Shown here piece by piece: positions 45,162 through 56,238 of a stretch of DNA of 64,000 bases. The DNA is from Streptomyces musisoli (GTDB taxonomy: Bacteria; Actinomycetota; Actinomycetes; Streptomycetales; Streptomycetaceae). The position numbers were made by a program, and so were the translations under genes. How positions within the stretch are numbered: position 1 is the stretch's first letter; each line of letters begins with the position of its first letter. The notes under the pieces were generated by a model. It did not search any database, was not told the DNA's origin, and saw only the letters and a list, made by a program, of their open reading frames with translations. The stretch spans positions 1 through 64,000 of the forward strand of contig NZ_JAERRH010000020.1 of NCBI RefSeq assembly GCF_016741855.1, in the 5' to 3' direction.

Positions 45162-46427
45162 TCAGGTGCGGCTCGGTGTCGGCTTCGGCTCTCGGGGCAG
45201 GGCCGCCGCGCGGCGGGGGAGCAGCAGCGGGGTGGCCAGCAGGAGCACGCCGGCCAGGGCGATGGCCGTCCGCGGGCCGAGCAGGGCGCCCAGCACGCCC
45301 CAGACGGCCGTCAGGAGCGCGGTCGTGGCCTTGGTCGTCACCGTCCAGGCGGACAGGGTGCGGGCGACCCGGTCGGTCGCGGTGCGCTCGAGACGGCAGG
45401 TGGCGTAGACGGGGTTGAAGACCGCGCAGCAGGAGATGAGCCCCAGCTCCACGGCCATCACCAGCAGCAGTCCTCCACCGCCCGGCCCCGGGAAGGCCAG
45501 GCCGACGGGCCAGAGCGCGCGCAGCGTCCCGGCCGCGACCAGGACCCGGTGCCGTCCGAACCGGGTGGCGAGCGGGCGGGCCAGCCGGGCACCGATCAGC
45601 CCGCCGACCGAGGGCACGGCGAAGGCGAGGCCGTACTGCCAGGGCGTGAACCCGAGCCGGCCCAGCATCAGGACGGCCAGCAGCGGCTCGGCGGCCATCA
45701 CCAGGCCGTTGAACAGGGCGGTGTTGAGGAACAGCGGACGCAGTGTCGCGTCGGCGAGGATGTACCGCCAGCCGTCGAGCAGGTCCCCGGCCCGCAGGCG
45801 CGGGGTCTCCCGCCGCTCGGGCCGCGGCTCGTGCCCGCCCGTCGCGCGGATGCCGAGGGCCGAGAGCAGATAGCTGACCGCGTCGGCCGCCACCGTCGCC
45901 ACCGGTCCGAGGAGCCCGATCGCCGCGCCGCCCAGCGGCGGTCCGATGATCGTGGTCGTCCAGGCCGTGGACTCGAACCGGGCGTTGGCGACGAGCAGGT
46001 CCTCGGCCGGCAGCAGCGTCTTCAGGTACGCGCCGGAGGCGGCCCGGAAGGTGATGTCGGCCGCCGCGACGACGACCGAGACCAGCAGGAGCTGCGGAAA
46101 GGTGAGCGCGTCGAACGCGAACGCGACGGGGATGGTCAGCAGCGCCGCGCACCGCACGAGGTCCGCCCCGATCAGCACCGGCCGCTTGCGGCGGAACTCC
46201 ACCCACGGGCCGAGCGGCACCGCCACGGCCGCGCCGACCGCGGCCCCCACGGAGGAGAGGGCGGCGACCTCGGCCGGTCCGGCGTGCAGCACCCGGATGG
46301 CGATCAGCGGGAGCGCGCCGAAGGCGAGCCACGTGCCGAGCGCGCTCGCCCCGTACGCCGCCCAGAGCCACCCGAACCGCCGCCCCAGCCGATGCCCGGG
46401 CAACCGCCCCCGGCGATGCCCGGTCAC
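45162..46427 (-). CDS. MFS transporter (MFS_3/enterobactin-exporter-like)
   Basis: A 421-aa protein with 10-12 membrane helices. It starts near FGWLWAAYGASALGTWLAFGALPLIAIRVLHAG and contains VPLGPWVEFRRKRPVLIGADLVRC, the loop 2-3 motif typical of this subgroup. Substrate unknown. The reading frame continues upstream into an Arg/His/Gly repeat (GHRRGEPSG). I chose the internal GTG preceded by GGGGGGACAG, since the upstream residues are encoded by a DNA repeat and are probably not translated. Divergent from the LysR gene, so probably its target. Confidence 0.85.
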   Translation of the reverse strand: MTGHRRGRLPGHRLGRRFGWLWAAYGASALGTWLAFGALPLIAIRVLHAGPAEVAALSSVGAAVGAAVAVPLGPWVEFRRKRPVLIGADLVRCAALLTIPVAFAFDALTFPQLLLVSVVVAAADITFRAASGAYLKTLLPAEDLLVANARFESTAWTTTIIGPPLGGAAIGLLGPVATVAADAVSYLLSALGIRATGGHEPRPERRETPRLRAGDLLDGWRYILADATLRPLFLNTALFNGLVMAAEPLLAVLMLGRLGFTPWQYGLAFAVPSVGGLIGARLARPLATRFGRHRVLVAAGTLRALWPVGLAFPGPGGGGLLLVMAVELGLISCCAVFNPVYATCRLERTATDRVARTLSAWTVTTKATTALLTAVWGVLGALLGPRTAIALAGVLLLATPLLLPRRAAALPREPKPTPSRT

Positions 46428-46555
46428 CTGTCCCCCCGGCGATGCCCGGTCACCTGTCCCCCGGCGATGCCCGGACGGCTCTCCCCGGCGATTCCCGGAC
46501 GGCTCTCCCCGGCGATGCCCGGACGGCCGTCCCCGGCGGTGCCCGCTCCCCATGC
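46390..46555. repeat. 24-26-bp tandem repeat at the MFS 5' end
   Basis: Seven imperfect units with core CCGGCGATGCCCGG(T/A)C, followed by ACCTGTCCCC or GGCTCTCCCC. The array covers the proposed MFS start and the region between it and the LysR gene. Confidence 0.9.
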
Positions 46556-46652
46556 CCGACGCTCCCCGCCCTCACCCGTACGACCGATCCGCGTTCCGAG
46601 GCATCAAAGCGAGCACCGTGACCGGGGATCAAACAACCACGGAGCCCCGAGC

Positions 46653-46669
46653 CACAACCACCGGTTGTG
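46653..46669. promoter_or_regulatory. LysR-type operator candidate
   Basis: CACAACC-acc-GGTTGTG, a perfect 7+3+7 palindrome, 16 nt before the LysR start. Related half-sites ACAACC occur at 46633. Likely autoregulatory site, perhaps also for the divergent MFS gene. Confidence 0.75.
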
Positions 46670-46685
46670 TCCCTAGGGTGTCGGC

Positions 46686-47648
46686 ATGGACCTCGACACC
46701 GTCCGGACGTTCGTCGCCGCCGCCGACACGGGGCAGTTCCAGGAGGCGGCAGCCGAGCTGGCGGTCACCCAGCAGGCCGTCTCCAAGCGCATCGCCGTGC
46801 TGGAGCGCGCCCTCGGCGTGCGGCTGTTCACCCGCACCGCGCGCGGCGCCCGGCTCACCGTCGACGGGCAGGCGTTCCTGCCCCACGCGCGCGAGCTGCT
46901 GCGCGTCGCCGAGCGCGCGGTCGCGTCCGTGCGCACCGGCCGCCGTGCGCTGCGCGTCGACGTGATCACCTCGCGCGGCGCGGCGTCGGGCCTGATGCGG
47001 GCCTTCCACCGCGCGCACCCCGCGATCGACCTCGACGTGGTGATGCTCCACGACATCGGGACGGCCCTCGACGCCATCCGCTCCGGCACGATCGACGCGT
47101 CGTTCCGTGCCGTCGCCATGCCCGGCCGGCCCCTCCCCGAGGACATCGAGTCCGTCCGGGTCCTCGACGAGCCGCTCCAGCTCCTCACCGGCCCCGCCCA
47201 CGCGCTGGCGGGCGCCCGGTCGGTGACCGTCGCCCAGCTCGCCGGGCACCGGATCTGGATGCCAGGCGTCGTCCCCGGGACCGAGTGGACCGCCTACTAC
47301 GACGACCTCGTCGCCCGGTTCGGCGTCACCATCGAGGCGACCGGCCCCAACTTCGGCTCGGACGCGCTCCTCGACACCATCGCCGGCTCCCCGGAGCTTG
47401 CCACGTTCATGGGCGAGCACACCCTCCCCCGGCTACCGCCGGCAGGTGCCCCCGACGTCCGGCCCGCCGGCCACGGCCTGCGCCGCATCCCGGTGACCGG
47501 CCCGGCGCCCGTCTACCCCCACTCGCTCGTCTGGCACCGCGACAACCCCCACCCGGCGCTCGCCGCCCTCCGCGCCCACCTCGCCGCCACCACGGCCGGC
47601 CACGACGCCCCCGGCACCTGGACGCCGGACTGGGTGATCCCGCGCTGA
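46686..47648 (+). CDS. LysR-family transcriptional regulator
   Basis: A 320-aa regulator. Winged HTH MDLDTVRTFVAAADTGQFQEAAAELAVTQQAVSKRIAVLERALGVRLFTRTARGARLTVDGQAFL (residues 1-65), then a periplasmic-binding-protein-like co-inducer domain (VDVITSRGAASGLMRAFHRAHPAIDLDVV and MPGRPLPEDIESVRVL). Co-inducer unknown. Divergent from the MFS gene; the palindrome just upstream fits autoregulation. Confidence 0.93.
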   Translation: MDLDTVRTFVAAADTGQFQEAAAELAVTQQAVSKRIAVLERALGVRLFTRTARGARLTVDGQAFLPHARELLRVAERAVASVRTGRRALRVDVITSRGAASGLMRAFHRAHPAIDLDVVMLHDIGTALDAIRSGTIDASFRAVAMPGRPLPEDIESVRVLDEPLQLLTGPAHALAGARSVTVAQLAGHRIWMPGVVPGTEWTAYYDDLVARFGVTIEATGPNFGSDALLDTIAGSPELATFMGEHTLPRLPPAGAPDVRPAGHGLRRIPVTGPAPVYPHSLVWHRDNPHPALAALRAHLAATTAGHDAPGTWTPDWVIPR

Positions 47649-47751
47649 ACGCCACCGCCTCCGCGGCCACCACGGCCGGCCCGGCGGACGGCGGCTCGGG
47701 GGCCGCCGCGGCCTCCGGCACCCTCCGGCTCCCCCGGCCGGCCGGGGAACC

Positions 47752-47802
47752 GGTCGGGGATGGAGAGGCGACGGGTCCGGTCAGGAATGGAGAAGCGACG
47801 GG
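47752..47802 (+). promoter_or_regulatory. 24-nt direct repeat upstream of the UvrA-like gene
   Basis: Two copies (47752-47775 and 47779-47802) of GGTCnGGnATGGAGAnGCGACGGG, 27 nt apart start to start, about 50-100 nt before the start codon. Possible regulator binding sites or part of the promoter. Confidence 0.65.
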
Positions 47803-47852
47803 CGGGCCGTCGCGGTTAGCGTTGCGGCGGCGGCCCCACGGACGGAGAGACG

Positions 47853-50243
<2,391 letters not shown>

Positions 50244-50247
50244 CGTC

Positions 50248-52278
50248 TCAGAAGGGCAGGGGCCGGGCGTGGACCACGTCCAGGCGGGAGACCGCTCGGG
50301 TCAGGACCACGTAGAGGCGGTGGAGGCCCCGGTCCTCCGCCTCCGCCACGGCGGCCGGTTCGACGGCGACGACGTGGTCGTACTCCAGGCCCTTGACCAT
50401 GCTCGCGGGTACGACGGTCAGCCGGGCGCCGAGCGCGTCCGGTCCGGCCGGGCCGAGGCCGGCCTCGGCGAGCGCCGCCCGCACCCGGTCGGCGTCCGCG
50501 TCGGCCGTGATCACCCCGACCGAGCCCTCCCGGGCGAGGGCGTCGCGTACGGCGGCGACGGTGGTGCCGAGCAGGTCCTCGGCCGGCCGGAGGGTCAGTT
50601 CCCCGTCGGTGCGCAGGGAGGTGGCGGCGGGCACGGCGACGCCGAGGCGGGCGAGCAGCCGGTTGGCCAGCTCCACGACGGCCGCCGGCACCCGGAACCC
50701 GGTGGTCAGCGGGACCACGACCGCGTCCGGCCGGCCTAGGTGGCGCAGCTGCACGGACCAGTCCCGGGCGGCCCACGGGGTGGTGCCCTGGGCGAGGTCG
50801 CCGAGGACGGTCAGCGAGCCGAAGGCCGCCCGGCGGGCGATGGCCCGGCACTCCATCGGCGACAGGTCCTGGGCCTCGTCCACGACGATGTGGCCGCAGC
50901 CCTCGGGGTGTTCGACCAGTCCGGCGAGTTCGTCGAGCAGGACCAGGTCGGCGGCCGACCAGCGGGCCGACCTGAACGACCGCGGCGGGCGGGGCCACAG
51001 GAGCGCCGCCTGCTCGTCGGGGTCCAGCAGACCGTCGGCGGCCCGGGCCAGCACCGCGGCGTCGGTGAGGAGTTCGGCGAGGATCTCCTCGGGGCGGGCC
51101 TTCGGCCAGACCGCGTCGAGGTGGGCGGTGAGCGGCCGGGCCCGTTCGACGCGGCGCACCCAGGAGGCGGGCAGCACCCCGGAGCGCCGTTCGGCCTGCT
51201 CGCGCAGCCGCCGTACCACCCGGGTGCGGACCCGCTCGCGGCCGATGGCGTACGGCGGTTCCTCGGCGCGGACCTCCGCGACGAGGTCGGCCAGCTCACC
51301 GGCGGGCACCCGCCACCGGTAGGAGCCGTCCGGTACGGCGAGGTCGGTGACGCCGTCGGTGGTCACGCGCGCGTACAGCGCCCGGCGCAGCACCTCGGCC
51401 ATGCGCGGGTCGTGTTTGACGGTGGCCGTGGCGACGGGGTCGGTGCCGGTGGCCGGGTGGCGGGCGATCTCCTCCAGGAGGGTCGACTGGCGGACGCCGG
51501 ACTCGCCGAGCGCGGGCAGCACCTCGGCGATGTAGTGGAGGAAGGTGCGGTTGGGGCCGAGGATGAGCAGGCCGGAGCGCTGGAGCCGCTTGGGGTGGGT
51601 GTACAGGAGGTAGGCGGCGCGGTGCAGGCCGACGGCGGTCTTGCCGGTGCCGGGCGCGCCCTGGACGCACACCGAGTCGGTGAGGGCGGCGCGTACGAGG
51701 TCGTCCTGCTCGGGCTGGATGGTGGCGGCGATGTCCCGCATGGGTCCGACGCGGGGCCGCTCGATCTCGCGGGCCACGATGTCGCTGGTCCGTGACTCAC
51801 CGCGGCCCAGGTGCTCGTCCTCCAGTCCGGTCAGGTCGGCGGACTCGCCGCGGCTGCCGGGCGCCCAGCCGAACCGGCGCCGGATCTCCACGCCCCGGGG
51901 GTCGCGGGCGCTCGCCTGGTAGAAGGCGCGGGAGACGGGGGCCCGCCAGTCGACGACGAGGGGCGGGGCGGCCGGGTCCTCGGTGATCCGGAGCCGGCCG
52001 ACGTGGTAGTGCTGCCCGCCGTGCCCGGGGTCGTCGGCGGAGAAGTCGAGCCGGCCGAAGAACAGCGGGCCCGGCGGGAGTTCGCGCATGGCCTTGGCCC
52101 GGCTGCGCAGGCGGTAGCCGAGGACTTCGGCGTCGGCCCCGGAGGCGGAGACGTCCTCGCCGACGACGACCTGTTCGGCGGCTCCCTCGACCATCGCGGT
52201 GAGGGCCGTGCGGCAGGTGTCGTGGTAGGCGCGCTCGCTGTGCAGGGTGTCCGTGAGGGCGGGCTCGAGTGACGTCAT
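50248..52278 (-). CDS. HelR/HelD-like UvrD-family ATPase (RNA polymerase recycling type)
   Basis: A 676-aa superfamily 1 ATPase without classical helicase context. N-terminal region of the HelD class (about 1-180, with PGPLFFGRLDFSADDPGHGGQHYHVGRLRI), Walker A QGAPGTGKTAVGLHRAAYLLY (about 212), a long insertion, Walker B IVVDEAQDLSPMECRAIARR (about 435), then motif V-VI at the C-terminus (ALEYDHVVAVEP-like region, LYVVLTRAVSRLDVV). HelD and HelR remove RNA polymerase from DNA, and HelR protects against rifamycins. The TetR operator in front and a nearby UvrA-like gene fit a drug-response role, but HelR identity is inferred. Confidence 0.75.
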   Translation of the reverse strand: MTSLEPALTDTLHSERAYHDTCRTALTAMVEGAAEQVVVGEDVSASGADAEVLGYRLRSRAKAMRELPPGPLFFGRLDFSADDPGHGGQHYHVGRLRITEDPAAPPLVVDWRAPVSRAFYQASARDPRGVEIRRRFGWAPGSRGESADLTGLEDEHLGRGESRTSDIVAREIERPRVGPMRDIAATIQPEQDDLVRAALTDSVCVQGAPGTGKTAVGLHRAAYLLYTHPKRLQRSGLLILGPNRTFLHYIAEVLPALGESGVRQSTLLEEIARHPATGTDPVATATVKHDPRMAEVLRRALYARVTTDGVTDLAVPDGSYRWRVPAGELADLVAEVRAEEPPYAIGRERVRTRVVRRLREQAERRSGVLPASWVRRVERARPLTAHLDAVWPKARPEEILAELLTDAAVLARAADGLLDPDEQAALLWPRPPRSFRSARWSAADLVLLDELAGLVEHPEGCGHIVVDEAQDLSPMECRAIARRAAFGSLTVLGDLAQGTTPWAARDWSVQLRHLGRPDAVVVPLTTGFRVPAAVVELANRLLARLGVAVPAATSLRTDGELTLRPAEDLLGTTVAAVRDALAREGSVGVITADADADRVRAALAEAGLGPAGPDALGARLTVVPASMVKGLEYDHVVAVEPAAVAEAEDRGLHRLYVVLTRAVSRLDVVHARPLPF

Positions 52279-52296
52279 GGCGGCTACCCTACCGCC

Positions 52297-52319
52297 AAAA
52301 CGTTACCGAGTTACGTTTT
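52297..52319. promoter_or_regulatory. TetR-type operator upstream of the HelR-like gene
   Basis: Inverted repeat AAAACGTtAC-cga-GTtACGTTTT, arms of 10 bp with one mismatch, 18 nt before the ATPase start codon, in the short gap behind the TetR gene. Probably bound by that TetR. Confidence 0.82.
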
Positions 52320-52343
52320 TAACCAAGTCTCATCGAGTGGGCT

Positions 52344-52943
52344 TCAGACCGTGAGCGCCCGGGCCAGCCTCCCGAACGCCCGCTCGGCCGCCCGGACGGC
52401 ATCCGGCGCGACGTCCCCGACCGGCTCCCCCGCCGCGATCCGGCGCCAGTTCTCCTGGGCGAGGACCCGCTGGACGGCGATGATCTGCCCGGCGGCCAGC
52501 CGCGCGTCCAGCCCGCCCCCGAGCGCCTCGGCGAGCGCCGCCTCCGACCGCTCCAGATGGGCGTACGCCCGCGCCACCAGGGAGGGAGTGCCGTAGAGCA
52601 GGGTGTGGAAGGCGAGCACCTCGGGGTGGTCGTTCAGCCCGGTGACCGGGTCGCGCCGCTCCAGCCCGGCGAGGAAGTTCCGGCGCAGCGCGTCCACCGG
52701 GTCGGCCGCCCCGGCCACCAGCCGCGCGGCCTCCGTCTCGTGATCGGCGATCCGGTGCAGGACCAGGTCCTCCTTGGCCGGGAAGTACCGGAACAGGGTC
52801 GGCTTGGAGATCCCGGCCGCGGCGGCCACCTCCGCCACGGACACCGCGTCGAAGCCCCGCTCCAGGAACAGCCGCACGGCGGTGTCCGACACGTCCTGGT
52901 ACATCCGCTGCTTCTTGCGCTCACGCAGGCCCATCTCACCCAT
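52344..52943 (-). CDS. TetR-family regulator
   Basis: A 199-aa repressor. N-terminal HTH KQRMYQDVSDTAVRLFLERGFDAVSVAEVAAAAGISKPTLFRYFPAKEDLVLHRI (about 11-65), then a helical ligand domain (DHETEAARLVAGAADPVDALRRNFLAGLERRD). It sits 65 nt upstream of the HelR-like gene on the same strand and 9 nt after the double phosphotransferase gene. A palindrome between it and the ATPase gene is its likely operator, so ligand binding would induce the ATPase. The start could be the first or second Met. Confidence 0.93.
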   Translation of the reverse strand: MGEMGLRERKKQRMYQDVSDTAVRLFLERGFDAVSVAEVAAAAGISKPTLFRYFPAKEDLVLHRIADHETEAARLVAGAADPVDALRRNFLAGLERRDPVTGLNDHPEVLAFHTLLYGTPSLVARAYAHLERSEAALAEALGGGLDARLAAGQIIAVQRVLAQENWRRIAAGEPVGDVAPDAVRAAERAFGRLARALTV

Positions 52944-52952
52944 GGGGGGAGC

Positions 52953-55244
52953 CTACGCAGTGCCGCCCGGCCGGGTCGGCCACGCCAGGGCGCGGCTGAG
53001 GCACGGGGCGGTCCGGCGCCGGGACGACAGCCCCAGCGAGGCGGTGGCCGCGGCCAGGGTCATCGCGTACGAGTCCACCGCGCGGCGCACGTTGGGGGCG
53101 TCCAGGCTCGCTCCGGTGACCAGCCGGTCGAGGTCGACGTAGGCGGAGCGCACGATCTCGATCCACCGGTACACGCGCCAGTCCTCCTGCCAGTTCCTGG
53201 TGTACCGGGCGGGCAGCCGGCCGGCCCAGCGGCGGAACATGCGCTCGCGGATCTCCGGCCGGGTCGGGGTGAGGTGCATGTGCCGGACCAGCTCGTACAG
53301 CGGGTCGCCGACCAGGGCCAGTTCCCAGTCGATCAGGGTCAGCGCCAGACGGTCGTCGCGGCGCACCAGGTTCCACGGGTTGAGGTCACCGTGCAGCAGC
53401 GCGGGGGTGCGGTCGGTGACCCGGTGCCGGGCGAGGATCTCGCGCAGCCTGGGCGCGTCGGGCAGGCCGAGGAAACGGGCCAGCTGCTGGGACTCCCTGG
53501 GCAGCCGGGCCACCAGTGCGACCAGCTGGTCGCTGAGCCATGTGTAGAAGCCCGGCCGGCCGGCCAGCGGGTCGACCGGGGCGTAGTCGACCCCGGTCAG
53601 CGCGATCAGCTGGTCGACCAGGCAGTCGGCCTCGTGCGGGAGCAGCCCGTTCACCGGATGCTCGGGCCGCCGGTCCGCGTCGGGCGGGCCCTCGTAGGTG
53701 TGGACGGCGAACACGTCCCCGGAGTAGGTCCGGATGCCGGAGAGGTCCTTCGAGTGGCTCTCCCCCAGCGCCAGCACCCGGGGCGCGGCCACCGCCGCCC
53801 CGGACCGTTCGATGGCCTGGAGCACGGCGTGCTCGCTGAGGAAGCTGCGCTCGCGCCGGGTGACGTGCACGACCTTGCGGCGGACGACGACCGGGAAGGG
53901 GGTGCCGGGGACCCGCAGCACCGAGTTGAGGTGCGCGGTGCCCTTGAACACCCGGTGGGCCGGGGCGGCGCCCTCCAGGGTCAGTGCGTCGGCGACGGCG
54001 GAGTGCGGGAAGTCGGGGTGTTCCGGCACGCGCCGGTCCGGCCTCCAGCCGATCGCCCGGACCACCCGCGCCCGCCGCGCCCCGCCGCCGGCCGGGGCCG
54101 CGGCTCCGGTCCCCGTCCCGGTACCGGGACGCACGGACGCCCGCCAGCGGAACAGGATCCGCTCGATCTCCTCCCGGCCCGGCACCCGGTCCAGGCGCAG
54201 CGGCTCCGCCGCCGCGGACACGGCCCGGTGCACCCGCGCCGTCGCCTCGTCCAGGCCCTTCTGGTCGAAGGACTCCTCCAACGACTTCGCGGCCCGCATC
54301 ACGTCGGGGTACACGGACTGCGCCCGTTCGAAGGCGACGTAGTGGCGCAGGTCCCGGCCGACGCCGTTGACCGCGGCCGGCCGCACCTCGCGCACGGCCC
54401 GCACCCACGCCTCGACGACCTCGTCCCACTGGTGGTCCGGGTAGCGCATCCGGACCAGATGGACGGCGAGGTCGTGCAGCGGGTCGCCGTAGCCGGCGAG
54501 TTCCCAGTCGATCCAGGCCGGGGGCGAGTCGCCGCCGGGCGACACGATCACGTTGTCCCGGTGCAGGTCGGCGTGGAGCAGGCCGTAGGGGCGGCGGGAC
54601 ATGGCGGGGACCCGTTCGGCCAGCCGGACGAGGGCGTCCTCGGGAATGCCGAGTGCGGCGAACAGGCCCCCGAACAGCTGCCGGTTGGGCATGCGGATCT
54701 GCGCATCGGCCAGGCCGGCCAGGGTCCGCAGGAAGCCCTGGCTGTCGGTGTGGTTGCGGGGCCACGGCGACGGCAGGGGCGGCAGCGCCGCGCCGCGCAC
54801 CTGGGCCGCCTGGGCGAACAGGCCGGCCAGCGCCCTGATCAGCAGGGCGTCGACCGGTTTGCCGGCACGGCAGACGCTGGAGAGGGGCACGCCTTCCACA
54901 TGGCTGTGGATGGCGAAGCCGTCCCCCTCGGCCAGGCATTCCGGCACCCGCGGCAGCACCCCCTTGACGGCCCGCAGGACCGCTCCCTCGCTCCGCCACG
55001 TCCGGATCACCACGGGCAGGACGTCCGCGCGCGGCAGCCGCACGGTCACCGGGGTGCCCGGCTCCCGGCCGAGCAGCCGGGCCATGGGCTCGGTGAGCGG
55101 CAGCACATGGTTGCGATGGTGGAGACCGCCGCAGGGACGTCCCCGGACGGCGGCTTGCGCCAGGAACTGACGGCAGACGGCTTCGGGCAGAGCCCGACCG
55201 GCACGCGCCCCGGCCGTGTCGTGGGGGACGGGGGGTGCGCCCAC
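52953..55244 (-). CDS. Tandem double phosphotransferase (APH/choline-kinase fold)
   Basis: A 763-aa protein with two kinase-like domains. The first has HADLHRDNVIVSPGGDSPPAWIDWELAGYGDPLHDLAVHLVRMRY (about residues 235-280). The second, after a Gly/Thr-rich linker (about 388-405), has LLHGDLNPWNLVRRDDRLALTLIDWELALVGDPLYELVRHMHLTP (about 625-670). Both keep the Brenner motif HxDxxxxN and the metal-binding D of DWE, so both may be active. The target could be a sugar, a drug or a small molecule. It lies before tetR and after the HAD gene. The start is uncertain; residues before MARLLGREPG may not be translated. Confidence 0.8.
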   Translation of the reverse strand: MGAPPVPHDTAGARAGRALPEAVCRQFLAQAAVRGRPCGGLHHRNHVLPLTEPMARLLGREPGTPVTVRLPRADVLPVVIRTWRSEGAVLRAVKGVLPRVPECLAEGDGFAIHSHVEGVPLSSVCRAGKPVDALLIRALAGLFAQAAQVRGAALPPLPSPWPRNHTDSQGFLRTLAGLADAQIRMPNRQLFGGLFAALGIPEDALVRLAERVPAMSRRPYGLLHADLHRDNVIVSPGGDSPPAWIDWELAGYGDPLHDLAVHLVRMRYPDHQWDEVVEAWVRAVREVRPAAVNGVGRDLRHYVAFERAQSVYPDVMRAAKSLEESFDQKGLDEATARVHRAVSAAAEPLRLDRVPGREEIERILFRWRASVRPGTGTGTGAAAPAGGGARRARVVRAIGWRPDRRVPEHPDFPHSAVADALTLEGAAPAHRVFKGTAHLNSVLRVPGTPFPVVVRRKVVHVTRRERSFLSEHAVLQAIERSGAAVAAPRVLALGESHSKDLSGIRTYSGDVFAVHTYEGPPDADRRPEHPVNGLLPHEADCLVDQLIALTGVDYAPVDPLAGRPGFYTWLSDQLVALVARLPRESQQLARFLGLPDAPRLREILARHRVTDRTPALLHGDLNPWNLVRRDDRLALTLIDWELALVGDPLYELVRHMHLTPTRPEIRERMFRRWAGRLPARYTRNWQEDWRVYRWIEIVRSAYVDLDRLVTGASLDAPNVRRAVDSYAMTLAAATASLGLSSRRRTAPCLSRALAWPTRPGGTA

Positions 55245-55500
55245 TGGCCGCTCCGGGGTTCGATCGCGCTGCGCTGGAGGGGGACGATACGGGTCGGGGA
55301 AACGCTATCTCCCCTGGTGGAGCGGGACACGCCCAGAGGCCGGACGAGCAGCCCAACGGGTGGTCGGCCCCTCGCCCGCGTCCTGTGCGCCGGAACGGGC
55401 CCGTTCGCCGTCCCGTACGTGAAACCGGAGCGGTCGCCCTCACGGTTGCGCGGATGCTATCGCATACCCGGCCGCCTCCCCGGGCTCTCGGCCCGGCCGG

Positions 55501-56238
55501 TCAGCGGCCGCGCAGCATCCGCAGCAACGGCTCCAGCGATCCGACCACGCACCCGGCTCCCGCCTCCCGCAGGAGCTTGCCCTTCCGCTCGGTGCGCGCG
55601 TAGCCGAGGAACGGCACGCCGGCGTCGTTCGCGGCGGCGAGGTCGGACGGCGAGTCGCCGATCATCAGGGCCGCCGACGGGGCGGAGCCCATCGCGCTCA
55701 GGGCCCGGTTGAGGCAGTGCGGGTCGGGCTTGAGGAGGTGCAGGTCGGTCGTGCGGCCGTAGACGTGGGGGGCGAAGCAGGAGCCGAGGCCGCGACCGTC
55801 CAGGTAGGCGCGGACCACCTTCGGGGAGTTGTTGGTGGTGATGGCCAGCCGGGAACCGGCCGCGGTCCAGGTGCGTATCAGGGGGTCGGCGTAGGCGGTG
55901 GGCCACGCGGAGCCGGCCGCCCTCAGCTCCTCCTGGGTGAGACGTTCCTCCAGCTCGGCCACGAGGTCGCTGCCGGGGCGCCGGCGATCCACGGCACGCA
56001 GCACCGCGTGCGGGTCCAGCGAATCGCGCTCGGAGTCGCTGAGCAGGTCGTGCAGCCCGCGCCCGGCCAGCCAGTCCACCAGCTCGGCCGCCACCCGCTC
56101 CGCCTTGTGCCGCGCGAACAGACGGCAGATCGGTCCGTCGAAGTCCCACAGCACCACCCGGGCGCGTTCGATCAGACCCCGCAGCCGTTCGGTGTCGTTC
56201 GCGGTCTGTTCGGTCCGCGTCTTCGCATCAGAAGTCAC
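55501..56238 (-). CDS. HAD-superfamily hydrolase
   Basis: A 245-aa phosphatase. Motif I is VVLWDFDGPICRLFA (catalytic Asp at residues 32 and 34), motif II LAITTNNSPKVVRAYL, and motif III with KPDPHCLNRALSAMG and MIGDSPSDLAAANDAGVPFLG. Substrate unknown. It begins with a GTG overlapping the GntR stop by one base (TAGTG), so the two are coupled. The neighbours suggest it works with the double kinase. Confidence 0.9.
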   Translation of the reverse strand: MTSDAKTRTEQTANDTERLRGLIERARVVLWDFDGPICRLFARHKAERVAAELVDWLAGRGLHDLLSDSERDSLDPHAVLRAVDRRRPGSDLVAELEERLTQEELRAAGSAWPTAYADPLIRTWTAAGSRLAITTNNSPKVVRAYLDGRGLGSCFAPHVYGRTTDLHLLKPDPHCLNRALSAMGSAPSAALMIGDSPSDLAAANDAGVPFLGYARTERKGKLLREAGAGCVVGSLEPLLRMLRGR

